Shown here piece by piece: positions 33,001 to 43,105 of a DNA stretch of 64,000 nt (its first letter is position 1; each line of letters starts with the position of its first letter). The stretch covers positions 33,014,690 to 33,078,689 of the forward strand of contig NC_061771.1 in assembly GCF_022458985.1 (NCBI RefSeq). The letters run 5' to 3'. The notes below the pieces were generated by a model. That model worked only from the letters and a program-made list of their open reading frames with translations, made no database searches and had not been told where the DNA came from. Source of the stretch: Mugil cephalus (lineage: Eukaryota > Chordata > Actinopteri > Mugiliformes > Mugilidae). A program made the position numbers and the translations under genes.

Positions 33001-33834
33001 ACTCTTGGAGCACATTAATCCCTGAAAAATACTTTATTCATATGTATTAACATGTAAAACTTTATGCATTTGACCAATTTCCATGTTACCAGTGAGTATT
33101 TTAGCCTTTAGACGGTGGCGTTGTTCTGTCCGACGACCCCTGAACCTCTCAGTCCTGCAGAGCAGGGAGAGAAAAGTTCCTGAATCGATAAATACCAGCA
33201 GTGGCCTGAAGGTGGCGCTGGAGGGAAGCTCATGTGCAGATGCTTCATCCTCTGGAGAACATAAATAGGAGTGAATATTTCAGCCTGAACCAGCTACATC
33301 AAGCAGGAAGTTAAATTTAAGGCCAGTGAACTTGTGACCCGTCCACAGACTGAGCTTTTATTTCCACGTAATCCCTTCGGCTTCGGTTGTTGTCAGGTCC
33401 ATGCGTTTACCAACGGAGGGCTTTGTTGATGTCAGCCGACCGTAGAGGAACCAATCCCTCGGCCTGTTGCTGGTAACTGGTGTGATTAGTAGTAGAGGTG
33501 GGATTAGAGTAATGGTCCAGAGCCTGAGGCCGGAGGCTGGAGATGGACGGACGTCCGAGTCTTTCTGCTCTGACTCAGCTAACGAGGGAGGTTTAACATC
33601 CACATGTGATCTCATAACTCTCTCCTGTGGCGTTGTGTGTCCGCAGATGCCGTGTACGTGCTGTGCTACAGTCTGATCCTGCTCTCCATCGACCTCACCA
33701 GCCCCCACGTCAAAAACAAAATGTCCAAGAGGGAGTTTATCAGGAACACTCGCAGGGCGGCGCACAACGTGTCCGACGACTTCGTGGGACACCTCTACGA
33801 CAACATATACCTGATTGGCCACGTGGCAGCGTAG
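26328..33834 (+). CDS. fbxo8: F-box only protein 8 (F-box plus Sec7)
   Basis: F-box protein with a Sec7 domain; the vertebrate protein is reported to promote ubiquitination of ARF6. Seven exons join perfectly in frame: 26328-26424, 27370-27453, 29656-29800, 29890-30016, 30907-31025, 31138-31334 and 33647-33834; 957 bases, 318 residues (human 319). F-box at about residues 68-106 (LEMLPPELGITILSYLNATD through YLWQG). Sec7 at about 150-290, with ISYFMSKGIL, LVTLHNFSNQFLPNALRDFF and HIHAPEERGEYLETL, where the Glu aligned to the ARF-GEF glutamate finger is kept, then LLSIDLTSPHVKNKMSKREF. It ends YDNIYLIGHVAA with two TAG stops. The start ATG follows an acceptor, so a non-coding exon precedes it. 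The first 60 residues are the most diverged part. It is divergent from cep44, the conserved vertebrate arrangement. Confidence 0.97.
26425..27369. other. fbxo8 intron 1
   Basis: No exon or clear repeat seen; includes a short ATTATCAATATTATCATTAT tract near 26718. Confidence 0.5.
27370..27453 (+). CDS. fbxo8: fbxo8 exon 2
   Basis: In the spliced frame it reads RDGGAQRRAPQQCYGPDIYH and LLRTRRGE; the DIYHLL matches human GGIDIYHLLKARK. Only this frame fits the phases on both sides. Confidence 0.8.
28521..29505 (+). repeat. AATAAA-rich 33/38-bp minisatellite
   Basis: About 25 copies of CTACTGCTACAGTTTAAATA plus three or four AAATA/ATAAA blocks, giving 33- or 38-bp units. It fills the 3' half of fbxo8 intron 2 and ends about 150 bp before exon 3. 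Each unit contains several AATAAA hexamers on the transcribed strand. Confidence 0.9.
29656..29800 (+). CDS. fbxo8: fbxo8 exon 3, F-box
   Basis: GKDQHGFIDLEMLPPELGIT, then ILSYLNATDLCLAGCVWQDL: most of the F-box that recruits SKP1. Confidence 0.97.
29890..30016 (+). CDS. fbxo8: fbxo8 exon 4
   Basis: LCKSTWGHCSIYNRRLPAGF to QLDEGSLTFNANPQE, nearly as in human. A CA repeat starts three bases after the donor. Confidence 0.97.
30019..30095. repeat. (CA)n microsatellite
   Basis: About 35 CA dinucleotides with two interruptions, beginning three bases after the fbxo8 exon 4 donor. Confidence 0.95.
30382..30425 (-). repeat. LINE 3'-tail-like motif
   Basis: TTACTTCATTGATCCCTGCA, another short copy of the LINE-tail motif. 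Confidence 0.35.
30661..30717. repeat. (CTC)n microsatellite
   Basis: About 19 CTC triplets in fbxo8 intron 4, a pure pyrimidine strand. Confidence 0.95.
30907..31025 (+). CDS. fbxo8: fbxo8 exon 5, Sec7 start
   Basis: GISYFMSKGILVDHPTELAK, then FIFYTRRLNWKMLRIYLDE. Phase 2 at the end. Confidence 0.97.
31089..31134 (+). repeat. (TG)n tract abutting the exon 6 acceptor
   Basis: TG repeats with two TC breaks fill the last half of the 112-bp intron 5, directly upstream of the GCAG acceptor at 31137. Confidence 0.9.
31138..31334 (+). CDS. fbxo8: fbxo8 exon 6, Sec7 core
   Basis: RDVLDELVTLHNFSNQFLPN through HIHAPEERGEYLETLITKFS and NPGLVRDLGLSP; carries the Glu-finger equivalent. Confidence 0.97.
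31520..31866. mobile_element. MITE with TTAACCTCCTGAG ends, copy 1
   Basis: Starts TTAACCTCCTGAGGCCCA and ends with the inverse GATCTCAGGAGG at 31853-31864. The inner part GTCCCCATACGAGGAC near 31833 matches the second copy (GTCCACATACAAGGACA). It lies in fbxo8 intron 6. TTAA at the left end suggests a piggyBac-type origin. Confidence 0.6.
33647..33834 (+). CDS. fbxo8: fbxo8 exon 7 (stop)
   Basis: DAVYVLCYSLILLSIDLTSP through MSKREFIRNTRRAAHNVSDD and YDNIYLIGHVAA, then TAG TAG. Almost identical to the human C-terminus. Confidence 0.98.
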
Positions 33835-33895
33835 TAGCTCCGCCCACGGGACGTCCTCACTGCACTGAAGGACAGGAGCATATATACATATATAA

Positions 33896-33899
<4 letters not shown>

Positions 33900-33937
<38 letters not shown>
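33900..33937. repeat. (TG)n microsatellite
   Basis: A pure TG run about 65 bp past the fbxo8 stop codon, in the presumed 3' UTR. Confidence 0.9.
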
Positions 33938-34047
33938 CTCATTGCGGAAATGGATTTTGGACAATTTTCGCTTCCTACAAGAGAAACAAATACAATATGC
34001 CACTCCACTGTGAGAGGGAAACCTTTAAGACCAAGTCACTGCAACGA

Positions 34048-34142
34048 AGGAGGAGGAGGAGGAGGAGGTTTTAAAGGCATGAAGACAAGCTCTGATACTG
34101 CACTGACAAGGAGGAGGAGGAGGAGGAGGAGGAGGAGGAGGC
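34048..34142. repeat. Two (GGA)n tracts
   Basis: GGAGGAGGAGGAGG runs at 34048-34067 and 34109-34142 in the presumed fbxo8 3' UTR. Confidence 0.85.
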
Positions 34143-34510
34143 CAGCATGGAAGTCTGGCTGAAGCGACTTTAAAACACAAGAATCACTCACTAGAATAAT
34201 AATGATACGACACTAGAGCTACTCTGGAGCTACCCTGCGAATCAGCTGATCCACCCTCGCCCTCGGGAACCGTTTTATTTTACTTTATGAGTTGGTGGAA
34301 CAAGAAAACAACAACAACAACAACAACACTGGGCCTCAGGCAACAACACGACACGGCGGCTTTTAAATCTCCCTCGTCACAAGTTTTCATCCTGATGAGT
34401 AGAATCACGTTAAAACAGTGAGACTCAGCTCTGTTCAGGTAAAAACTATAAAACACGGCGACGCGAGGAGATTCTTCAGGTTCTTTCATGAGGTCCAGTC
34501 TCTGCACATG

Positions 34511-35106
34511 TTAACCTCCTGAGACCCATTAGAGATGAAGTAGGGAACTCAGCCTACTGCTATTTATAATTATACGTCATTATTATCATTTTGCATTCAA
34601 TATTAATCTGCACACAAATATAGTTTTTTTTTATTTCAAACATGTGCTACGGTGGGAAGACCTGTGACTTAAACCCATTGTCCTCGTTAGTGGACACTTG
34701 TCGGTAAAGACATGATATCGGGACGAGAAAGTGGACGAGGAAACACAACCCCATCAAATTCTGCGGTTAAAACTCATTTGTTTATCCTAATTAACGTTTC
34801 TAGTTTGATGCGACCCACAAATTTAACACATTTTATCAATAGCAACGAGCTACAACGTCGCTAATTAACTCGTTTAAGGACGTTCATTGTTCACAATTCT
34901 GTCTTTGCCCATCGATCGTTCAGGTATTAAAATAAACAGTTTTACGTTTTATTTGTTTGAAATAAACCCAGTGTCCACATACAAGGACATTTTTTTCAAA
35001 ACTTCCTGCTGAAAGATGATGCTTAGTTGTTATACTCTTAGTTTCTTCTGATCCCAAAAAAATTATAAATGTACAACCAATGAAAGGTCAGGTCTCAGGA
35101 GGTTAT
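34511..35106. mobile_element. MITE with TTAACCTCCTGAG ends, copy 2
   Basis: Begins TTAACCTCCTGAGACCCATT and ends with the inverted GGTCTCAGGAGGTTA. Left TTAA is intact; the right one reads TTAT. There is no coding capacity. It lies just downstream of the fbxo8 stop, probably in its 3' UTR. Confidence 0.7.
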
Positions 35107-37181
35107 TCATCACACAGGAAAAGTCCCTAAACGCTGCAAACACGTCAGAAAACCCACGGTTTAGTTCAGGTTAGAGAAGTGAGGTGGTTCACGAGCTTCC
35201 TGAAGTCCCTGTGTTTTAAACGTAACACTGCCATTTGTCTATATATTCTTTTTGCACATGTACATACTGGACCATGCACACGTATCCGTATATAAACGCA
35301 TATGTGTGTGCATGCAGTGGACAACCAGAGGTCGGGTTCTAGCTCCTGATGTAACGGGCTTCCAGTGTCACCGCATAATGGCGCCATCCATCAGTTTTAA
35401 TTGTGTATTTTCACAACGCCACGCTGCAGCTGTTAAACCCGGTGTCATCCTCCCTGAAAACAAATGAGATTAATGTTTTTATTTTAGTTTTTTCTTCTTC
35501 TTCTTCACCCTCTGGTTCCGTTAAGCTTTCCCCCTCTATGCTAACTAGCAGGACACGCTCTCGGAGAAAAGGGCAATTACTCTTTTTTTTTAACAGTGTA
35601 ATGAGGCAATCTGTAAAATATATGCATAATTTAAAATGATGGATTGCATCTGTGGGTGCACCTGAGCAGCTTTTAATGGGTTTCTTGAAACAGTGGGAGC
35701 CTGTTGCGTCTGGAGGGTGATGAGGACATTTGGACCCGAACCTGGACGGATTTAAATGCTTTTATTTGAGACGAGCTAACCGAGCTAACCGAGCTAACCG
35801 CGTCCACCGACGAGTGCCAGCAAATAGAAATCAGTAGAGCCCAGAATGTAGCTGCGGCCGATGGCGACGTATCACTGAATGTATCTGCAACAACAGTCGA
35901 GAAGCAGCTTTTGCATCTAATAGTTTTAGTTTACTTGTAATTAAGGGTTAATCTGAATCATGTCCTACAACCTACTTTTATTTATTGTTCTCCTTATTTT
36001 GCTCTTTTTAGATTCAACCTGACCGTGGCTGAACTTTTATTTTATTGCTGATTTAGAACTTTTACTTTGAATTGTGAAGGAGAATCTGTTTATTTTTATT
36101 GTTTTTTTTTTCTGTTTTTCTTTTCTTTTTTTTTGAAGCTGAAAACACTACGACGATGAAATGCACTGAACAAATCGATTGTTGCAAAAGTTTGAGTTAT
36201 TAAATCCGGCCTTGATTTAACGTGACGTGTCTCATCTACCAGTTATATTTGTGTGCATTTATATTTATTTATAAATCAACAGTTATTGTAAAAAAAAATC
36301 AGGTGCACGGATGAAGTGAGCTAAAATATTATGTCTTTTCTTGTAATTCACATGTAAAATGTTGATATTAAAACAAGGCAGTTTAAAGAAATAGACAGTT
36401 AAAGATCATAAAAAACAATAAATGGTTAAAATTTTATTTAAAATCTCAATTAAAACCAGGAAAAGTAGAAATTTAAAGGATCATCTGAGCAGATTCCTTC
36501 AGGCAGATAGTTGCAATTAAATGAAAATTCATAAATAAATCATAACAATAATAATAATGAAGGAAATTTCAACCACTTGACAGTAACACATGTAATAAAA
36601 AGGACTCGACAATGAACGAGGTTCGTTAATAAAACGTAGAGTCAATGAAACCTGATGGAGTGTTTAGTGTGTGCAGGTCGGAGGTGAGTGAAGGTCTCCA
36701 CCAAACTGAAATGTGTGTTTTGTTCATGTTTGAGATCAAACAGACGAGAGAGTAAATCCTCTCCAGACACAATATGACCTCTGACCCCTGACCCCGGCCC
36801 ACTGTTCACCAGGAGGAAAGAAGGAAAGAAACTAGGAGACCTGTTCCTGGGTGGTGGTGGTTTTATCCCTTTATTATTTACTGCTAATGAAACGAGAGAC
36901 ACGTGGGACCGAGTGGTATTAGTTGATCAGGGACGTACTGTAAACGGATTTACTCTGGTCTGGATGTTCATAGAGTCCTAATCTGGAGAAGAAGAACTTG
37001 TGAATGTGCTAGTTTCAGATTAAGCTCATTTGATATATTTTCTCCAAAATCTGGATAATTTTGATAAAAGTAAATTAGAGAAATATATCTGAGCATTATC
37101 CAGATTAAATGAACCCACCAATGCTCTCTCCTCCTCTGATGATGATGATTTTGACCCAAGTTTAGTCTCGGGGTGCCGCCA

Positions 37182-37231
37182 TCACCGCCGCCGCCGCCGC
37201 CGCTGCTGTTGATGATGATGATGATGATGAT
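37182..37231. repeat. (CCG)n then (GAT)n microsatellites
   Basis: A CCG run followed by a GAT run. They create a proline/methionine-rich open frame that is not a gene. Confidence 0.85.
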
Positions 37232-39294
37232 GGCTGGTGTTTATATAGTCCGGCTCAGACCGGTGGGCCCGGGGTCGTCGTCGTCTGGTGGCGTCCCAGT
37301 CCAGGGAGCCTCACTTAAGGCTGATGGAGATGATGGATGGCCTCCTGAGCCCCGGAGCCTCTGCACTTCATCAGTAGGAGCTGCTGACACTGCAACACAC
37401 ACACACCGACACCAACACACACCTTCACTACACACACGCTGCTACTGTTGTTAGCTTCGATGCTAATCCAGGCTGTTGCTCTATTGCTTCATGCAGCCTG
37501 GGTCCGTGTGTGTTTTAGTCGTTGGATTTTCCATTCAGAAAAGGACATTAAAACCACAAAATGACCAGTTAGTTGATTTTTATATTTTAAAAATTCATAA
37601 GTTAAAACTTAAATTCAAGGCATTTTTCTTTGTCATTTAAAAAAAAAAGGTCTATTTTCATTTTTTGTTTCTAAAAACAAAAAATGAAATTGTTAAAAAA
37701 CCGAAAGAAAAAAGCGCCATTTTTTCGCCACATCTTTTGCAACCGGAAGTTGACGTTTTCAAAGTAAGAGCACGTATGAGGACGGCGCTGTGTTTCAGCC
37801 CAAATATATCCCGAAATCGTTCACTCACTCCCTAACTCCTACTCGCTACGTAGGGTGACACGATATAGTGAAGCTCAATCCCAACAGCTCTTAGAAACTA
37901 CACCAGTAGCATCTTTTGACGCCCAGTTAATGACGTCACTGCTGTCTCATCATTACGTGTCATCACATTATAATTTATATATATTTTATATATTACTAAA
38001 ACGTGATGATTTTGTGAAAAAAAAATATGTGTGATGTTCGTGAAATAAAAAATAAAAATACGTTTTTTAAAAAAAATAAAAAGGTTCATATTTTCGCGGC
38101 GAAATTTCAAAATGTGTCTCACTAACGGCCACTAACTGCGGCGCCGCTAGAGACGCAATGCATGATGGGATATCCACCACCTGTTGCGTGCCCATCGGAT
38201 GGTCACTACTTTTCGTAATACTTGATGGTAAATTTGACCACTAAAGTTTCGGTAATGGCTTGTTATTATATATCTATATCTATAGCCCGGACTGAATTGT
38301 CTTTGGAACTTTACTTTAACGTGATTTTTGACGTTATGGCAAAACAAGTCCTGTCAACTCTCTGCAGCATATCAGAGTAATGTTAGCTAGTAGCTAACTA
38401 TTCCCGGATTATATGTAGTTTTATTTATTTTTTACCTGAAATATGCGGCTTAGTTTTTATAGTCATCAACCTCTGTTACACAGCGCCGTCCTCATACGAG
38501 CTCTTACTTTGAAAGCGACAATTTTTTTCACACAATATGAAAAAAAAAATAGGCGTTTTTTTGGTTTTGTCTTCTAACGATTTTATTTTTTATTTTTAAA
38601 TAAACAGAAAATGAAAATTGACTGTTTTTTAAAGTTTTGTTTATCCATTCTTGACTCTGATAAAGGAAAATACCTTAAATTTTAATTTTTGAATTTTAAA
38701 AGTAAAATGAAATAACTGCTAATTTTATTTATTTTTTTTTTGAACAGAAGATCCAATGACGTAAAACATACACAGGCCCTTAACTTATTGTTGCGTTTAG
38801 ATTTTAGACTTAGACTTTAATGATCCACGAGGGAAATTGCTTTGTCACCATAGCTTCATTGCACATAAAAGTACGTTTAGATTTTAACAAGTGTGATTGT
38901 GGCGTAAAATGCAAACAATAATATTTTGGTAAACGTTATCTAAACTTGCTTTCGAAACTCTCCGCAGAGAAAAGTCTCCAGAGCCACAGAGGACGGGGTT
39001 GAGGTGGGAGGTTGTTTTGGACACGGTTACATGTCTGATGAGTATTTCTGCTGTGGATGAGGCCTGATCGGACCGACCTGCACATGTGTTCATTTCCTGC
39101 AGGTTCCTTGAAAGGCAGAACCACCGAACCATTCAGGACAAATAATATTAACAAATTCCTTTTAAATAGAGGTTCACAGATAAAAAGAAAACACCTTATT
39201 GTTATGTATTTAGTATTTTATTGACCTGCACGTTAAAGACGGGAGGCTTCAGCTACTACACAGATGGAACAAAAGAAATATTTAAACCAGAATC

Positions 39295-39560
39295 AGAATA
39301 ACTTTATTTATTAATCCCTGGAAATTCATTTTCATTACAGCAGCTCCTGCTCAAAGAGTTCAGAACAAAGAGAAATGTAGGCAATAAGAAAACACACATC
39401 AATGTAAAAAGTACACGTAAGTATAAGTGAACATGAACATGTTCTATAAATATATAAATAAATATGTACAAGTATAGAAGTGCTTATATATATCAGTATA
39501 AATATGAGTTACATTGCACAGAAGGAAATTATCCAACCAACAAACATAGAGGAACAATAA
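39295..39560 (-). repeat. LINE 3'-tail-like repeat
   Basis: AACTTTATTTATTAATCCCT and CAGCAGCTCCTGCTCAAAGA, then GTAGGCAATAAGAAAACACA, a longer copy of the L2/Rex-like 3' tail in reverse orientation. Confidence 0.45.
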
Positions 39561-40089
39561 GGTGGTAAAACCTAATTTTTTATTCAGTCTTTTGCTGCTT
39601 TACGTCCCTGCGTCTCGCCGTGTTTATGGAGTTATAAACAGGTGGCCCTAAGAACGAGGAAACTTTTACAAAACTGCTCTTTGCAGAGAGCTGAGGTCAC
39701 TGGGATCTGGTGCGTGAACGCTACACGAACGCTGCGTAAACGCTGAGGCGGCGGCTTCTAAACGGGAAAAGCTCGGCCACATGAAGCAGAGATGGGGAGA
39801 GGCAATAAAAGCTCAAATGAAAAAACAGAGGATTAACGACGGGGAGGATATTAAAGCCGAGGCCGGGGTGAAGTCCAGAGAACCTTGTGAAATAAAAATA
39901 AAAACGCAGGAAAAAGAAGGAGTTGAAGCAGAAAGATGAACTGATATCACGCTGCTTCCTGCTGAGAGCCAGTTCTTTTATTGTTATATGTTATTCATAC
40001 AACAACAATCATCATATGAAGAGATGAAATCACAGAGTTTCCATCGGTGCAAAACTAATTAACACAAACCAACATGGACCAACTATGGC

Positions 40090-40315
40090 GGCGTTCATCA
40101 GGGATCTGTACTCAGCCCCGTCACACACCAATGGGATCTGTTCAGCCATCAGACCAGACCCCCCCCCCCCCCCACACCACCCCCCACACCCACCCCCACA
40201 CCCACCCCACAGCAATGACACTCTTTCATGGAACAGTTTAGGATCAACGCAACCGTTGACTTGGCCTCCACATTCACTAGACCCTAAGGGGTGGTCATAA
40301 TGTTATGGCTGGTCT
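40090..40315. repeat. Fish DNA-element fragment with poly-C insert
   Basis: ACAGCAATGACACTCTTTCA and CATGGAACAGTTTAGGATCA, ending GGTGGTCATAATGTTATGGC. The C-rich tract at 40159-40206 is a CCCCA/CACCC expansion. The end motif recurs at about 18590. Confidence 0.5.
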
Positions 40316-41337
40316 GTCCAGAGACACATATTATATTATAATAAGTTATATTATACAGGTGCAAATGAAGTTAATATTACTAGAAATAAAATTACACAGA
40401 CTTTAATGATCCGTGTGGGGAATTACTTGATACATATAAAGAAACATTCTTAATAAATTCATAAATAAATAAAATAACATTAGATTAAAATTTTAAAAGA
40501 GTATTAAAATAAATAAATTTAAACATTTAGCGCTATGTGAAAAAGTAGCTGTCTGAGAAGATCCAGCGAGGATGAAATAAAAGTGATGAACATGAACCTG
40601 GGGAGCATGAAATAAACCATAATCTGTCCCTTGTTGTTTGACTCAATATAAAATAATGTCAATAAAAAAAAAAAACCTGGCGACGCATCAAGAATAAGAG
40701 CAAATGATGTGATAAAGACATGGTCCACAGTTTATGAGAATATAGAACTGAAAGGAAATGGGAGCAAAAGTTAATTAATTAAAAAAACAAGCACATTAAA
40801 TCATTTAAAAATAGTTTAATAATTATTTCACTGGTTTATTTTCAGAGTCACAGAAAGTGAAGGTTCCTTTTTTTATAAAGGAGAATAAACTTAATCCTTC
40901 AATCAGTTCAGATAAAGTCTTCAAACTTCACCTTTTACTCAGCACGAAGCTTTTCTACTCAAATAAAGAAAAAGAATAAAATATGAAATATAAACCTGAA
41001 CCACGTCCCCGTAGCAACAAAACGTCTCCTCCTTCGTTGTGTCGCATCAAAGCTGCCAAAATAAATAAATAAATAAATAAAAAATAAGATCATCATCATC
41101 ATCATGTGACTTTACTGTGGAAAAATGAAGTGAGTCAGATGATGGATTTTTATGAAGGTCGTAGCGGGAGACGATCAAAGCTCACGAGAGAAAAAGAAAA
41201 AAGCTTTAATGAATCTCCAGAGACACATTCAGTTCCTCTAACGTCACTTTATTGATCCGGGCAGGGACGTTAGAATAAAATAAAATAAAACTAGAATGAG
41301 GTAGAAGTCAAATTCACCAAAAAAATAAATAAATAAA

Positions 41338-41720
41338 GTTTAAAATTCACATGAAATATGCAGGAAATCAAACATTAAGTAAAGTGTGTGTGTGCGGGTG
41401 GTTAACCATTGAAATACGTCCCAAACATTAGGATAATCTGGATCTGCTCCGGTAAATTTTATTCTGAACGTTTTCCAGTCGAACTGTTGAGGAAATAACG
41501 GCCTGACGTCCAGAATCGGATCCCCAGACTGAGCTATGAGGCTTTTCTCACAGTTTTCAAACACACCTTTGGCCTCCTAACGGCTGCTCCTGTCACGGCC
41601 GACTAAATCAAAGCCGCGGCCCCCGAACCGGAGCCATCGCAACCGCAGAAACCACCTCCTCCAAACACACCAGGATTTACGCCCTCTGCACGGTGGCTCA
41701 CGCTGTCAAGTCTCCTGCAC
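41338..41720. other. High-complexity block, candidate conserved element or old exon
   Basis: Unlike its neighbours it has no simple repeats and balanced composition. The minus strand is open for IAQSGDPILDVRPLFPQQF, then DWKTFRIKFTGADPDYPNVW in the same frame. I do not recognise a protein. A CpG-rich half follows (41580-41700). Confidence 0.3.
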
Positions 41721-42780
41721 TTCTACTGTCTAATAAATTAGCTTTCACACACGTCCTCATATTCCTCACATTGAAACAGCTTCAGCGTTGAAGCCAAACG
41801 CACCACGTTACTGATCTGGGACATGAAGAAGAAACGAAAAACGATGACGCCGTTTATTGTGTTTTTAGCAGAAATTTAACAGGATCAGAGCACGTTTAGT
41901 TAAATGAGGAAAGGAGAATAAATACGTGTTATATGTTGGAGTCGGATCAGAAGTTCTGCTTTTAAAGCTGCAGGATTCAACGTCAGGGTCTGAAGTTTCA
42001 CCGGCGCCTGAACCAAACACAAAAGTTACATTTTAGGAGACGTTTTAAGTCTTAAACATAAATAATCCTCCAAGACTAACCCTAAAAAAACATTTAATCA
42101 ATAAGATACTGAAGGAGAATTATAGTTCAGCTTTTATTTATTCAGTCCTGAATTAATCTGCACTAGTTAAATATGTGAATGTAAATCAAAGCTTTTATTG
42201 TGTGGAACATGTAAAGCTACATGAACATGAACCCATCTTTTCAGAATTAATCATAAGTCAACTTTTAAACTGACTGTGACAGACTCTAAATGAAGTGCTG
42301 GACCCAGAGTGAGTTTTTATTCGCGTGGACTGGTCATGTCTTTTACCTTCCACCGTCGTCTCTACACCTCGTCCTGTTTTGTCCCCTCTGTCTCCTGACG
42401 AAGTCTTTTCACATGTCTCCGTCTCCACCGTGAAACCTGAACTCAACCTGTCCTCAGAACATGAAAAGTAAAAGAGAAGTTAAAAAACCTCCTGCACGCC
42501 GTCCCCCCTCCGTCCCCCTCCGTCCCCCTCCGTCCCCCTCCGTCCCCCCTCCGTCCTCTGAGAGGGCATTACTGGCATCGCCCCCCCGCCCACCCCCCCC
42601 TCCCTGAACGAGTGTCTGGACTGAGACTGAACAGGACATTTTCTAAAAGTCGCGGCGTTTAACACGAGGAGCAAACGTCCTTTTGACTTTTTCAGGTTCC
42701 ACTGAGGTTGTTTTCTGAATTTACCTTCTGTCGAATGACTGAAGCCGTAACTTATAGTGATAATAAGTAACATGGATGCA
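41721..42780. other. Intergenic with C-rich tandem repeat
   Basis: No gene. Positions 42503-42560 hold a CCCCCTCCGTCC tandem repeat of 12-13 bp. Confidence 0.5.
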
Positions 42781-42782
42781 GC

Positions 42783-43105
42783 TAATGGGGGCGCTAATGT
42801 CCTGGTTTGGGCCTGTTCTGCTGCATCTGCTCATCATTGATGGACCAATGAACTGTGAATTCTACCAGTGAACTCTGAAAGAAAATGTCAGGACATGAGT
42901 CCATGAGCTGAATGTGAAGAGAAACTGGGTCATGGAGGAAGACAAGGAGCCCAAGAACACCAGTGGTTCTCCAGAAGAACCAGATGAATGTTTAGGAACA
43001 AGTCAAAGTCCTGACCTTCATCCAGTAGAAATGTTGGAGCATCAGCTGATGAGAGGAAACCACCAACATCTCACAACTCAGCTGGTTCTGTTCTGGGATC
43101 AGATT
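42783..43105 (+). mobile_element. Tc1/mariner transposase fragment, copy 1
   Basis: The 3' half of a Tc1-like transposase. Reads ANVLVWACSAASAHH, then KRNWVMEEDKEPKNTSGSP and SQSPDLHPVEMLEHQLMRG, matching WVMQQDNDPKHTSK and SQSPDLNPIEMLW of the family. In-frame stops in the 5' part and the lack of an N-terminal half show it is dead. Confidence 0.85.

Larger units (their letters stand above)
33835..36230 (+). other. fbxo8: Probable fbxo8 3' UTR and flank
   Basis: No coding exon. It contains a TG run (33900-33937), two GGA runs and a MITE (34511-35106). An ATTAAA hexamer at about 36200 in TTGAGTTATTAAATCC is the poly(A) signal I would favour; earlier AATAAA copies occur near 34930 and 34960. 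The extent is inferred. Confidence 0.4.
36231..41337. other. Intergenic desert, left part
   Basis: AT-rich DNA with no gene I can support. Contains CCG and GAT triplet runs (37182-37231), LINE-tail motifs (38805-38860, 39295-39560, 40395-40425, 41238-41270) and a fish DNA-element fragment (40090-40310). By synteny it would lie between fbxo8 and hand2. Confidence 0.45.

Noticed and set aside
37173-37454. 93-codon open frame with proline and methionine runs
   Set aside because: Made by CCG and GAT triplet repeats; no domain or splice evidence.
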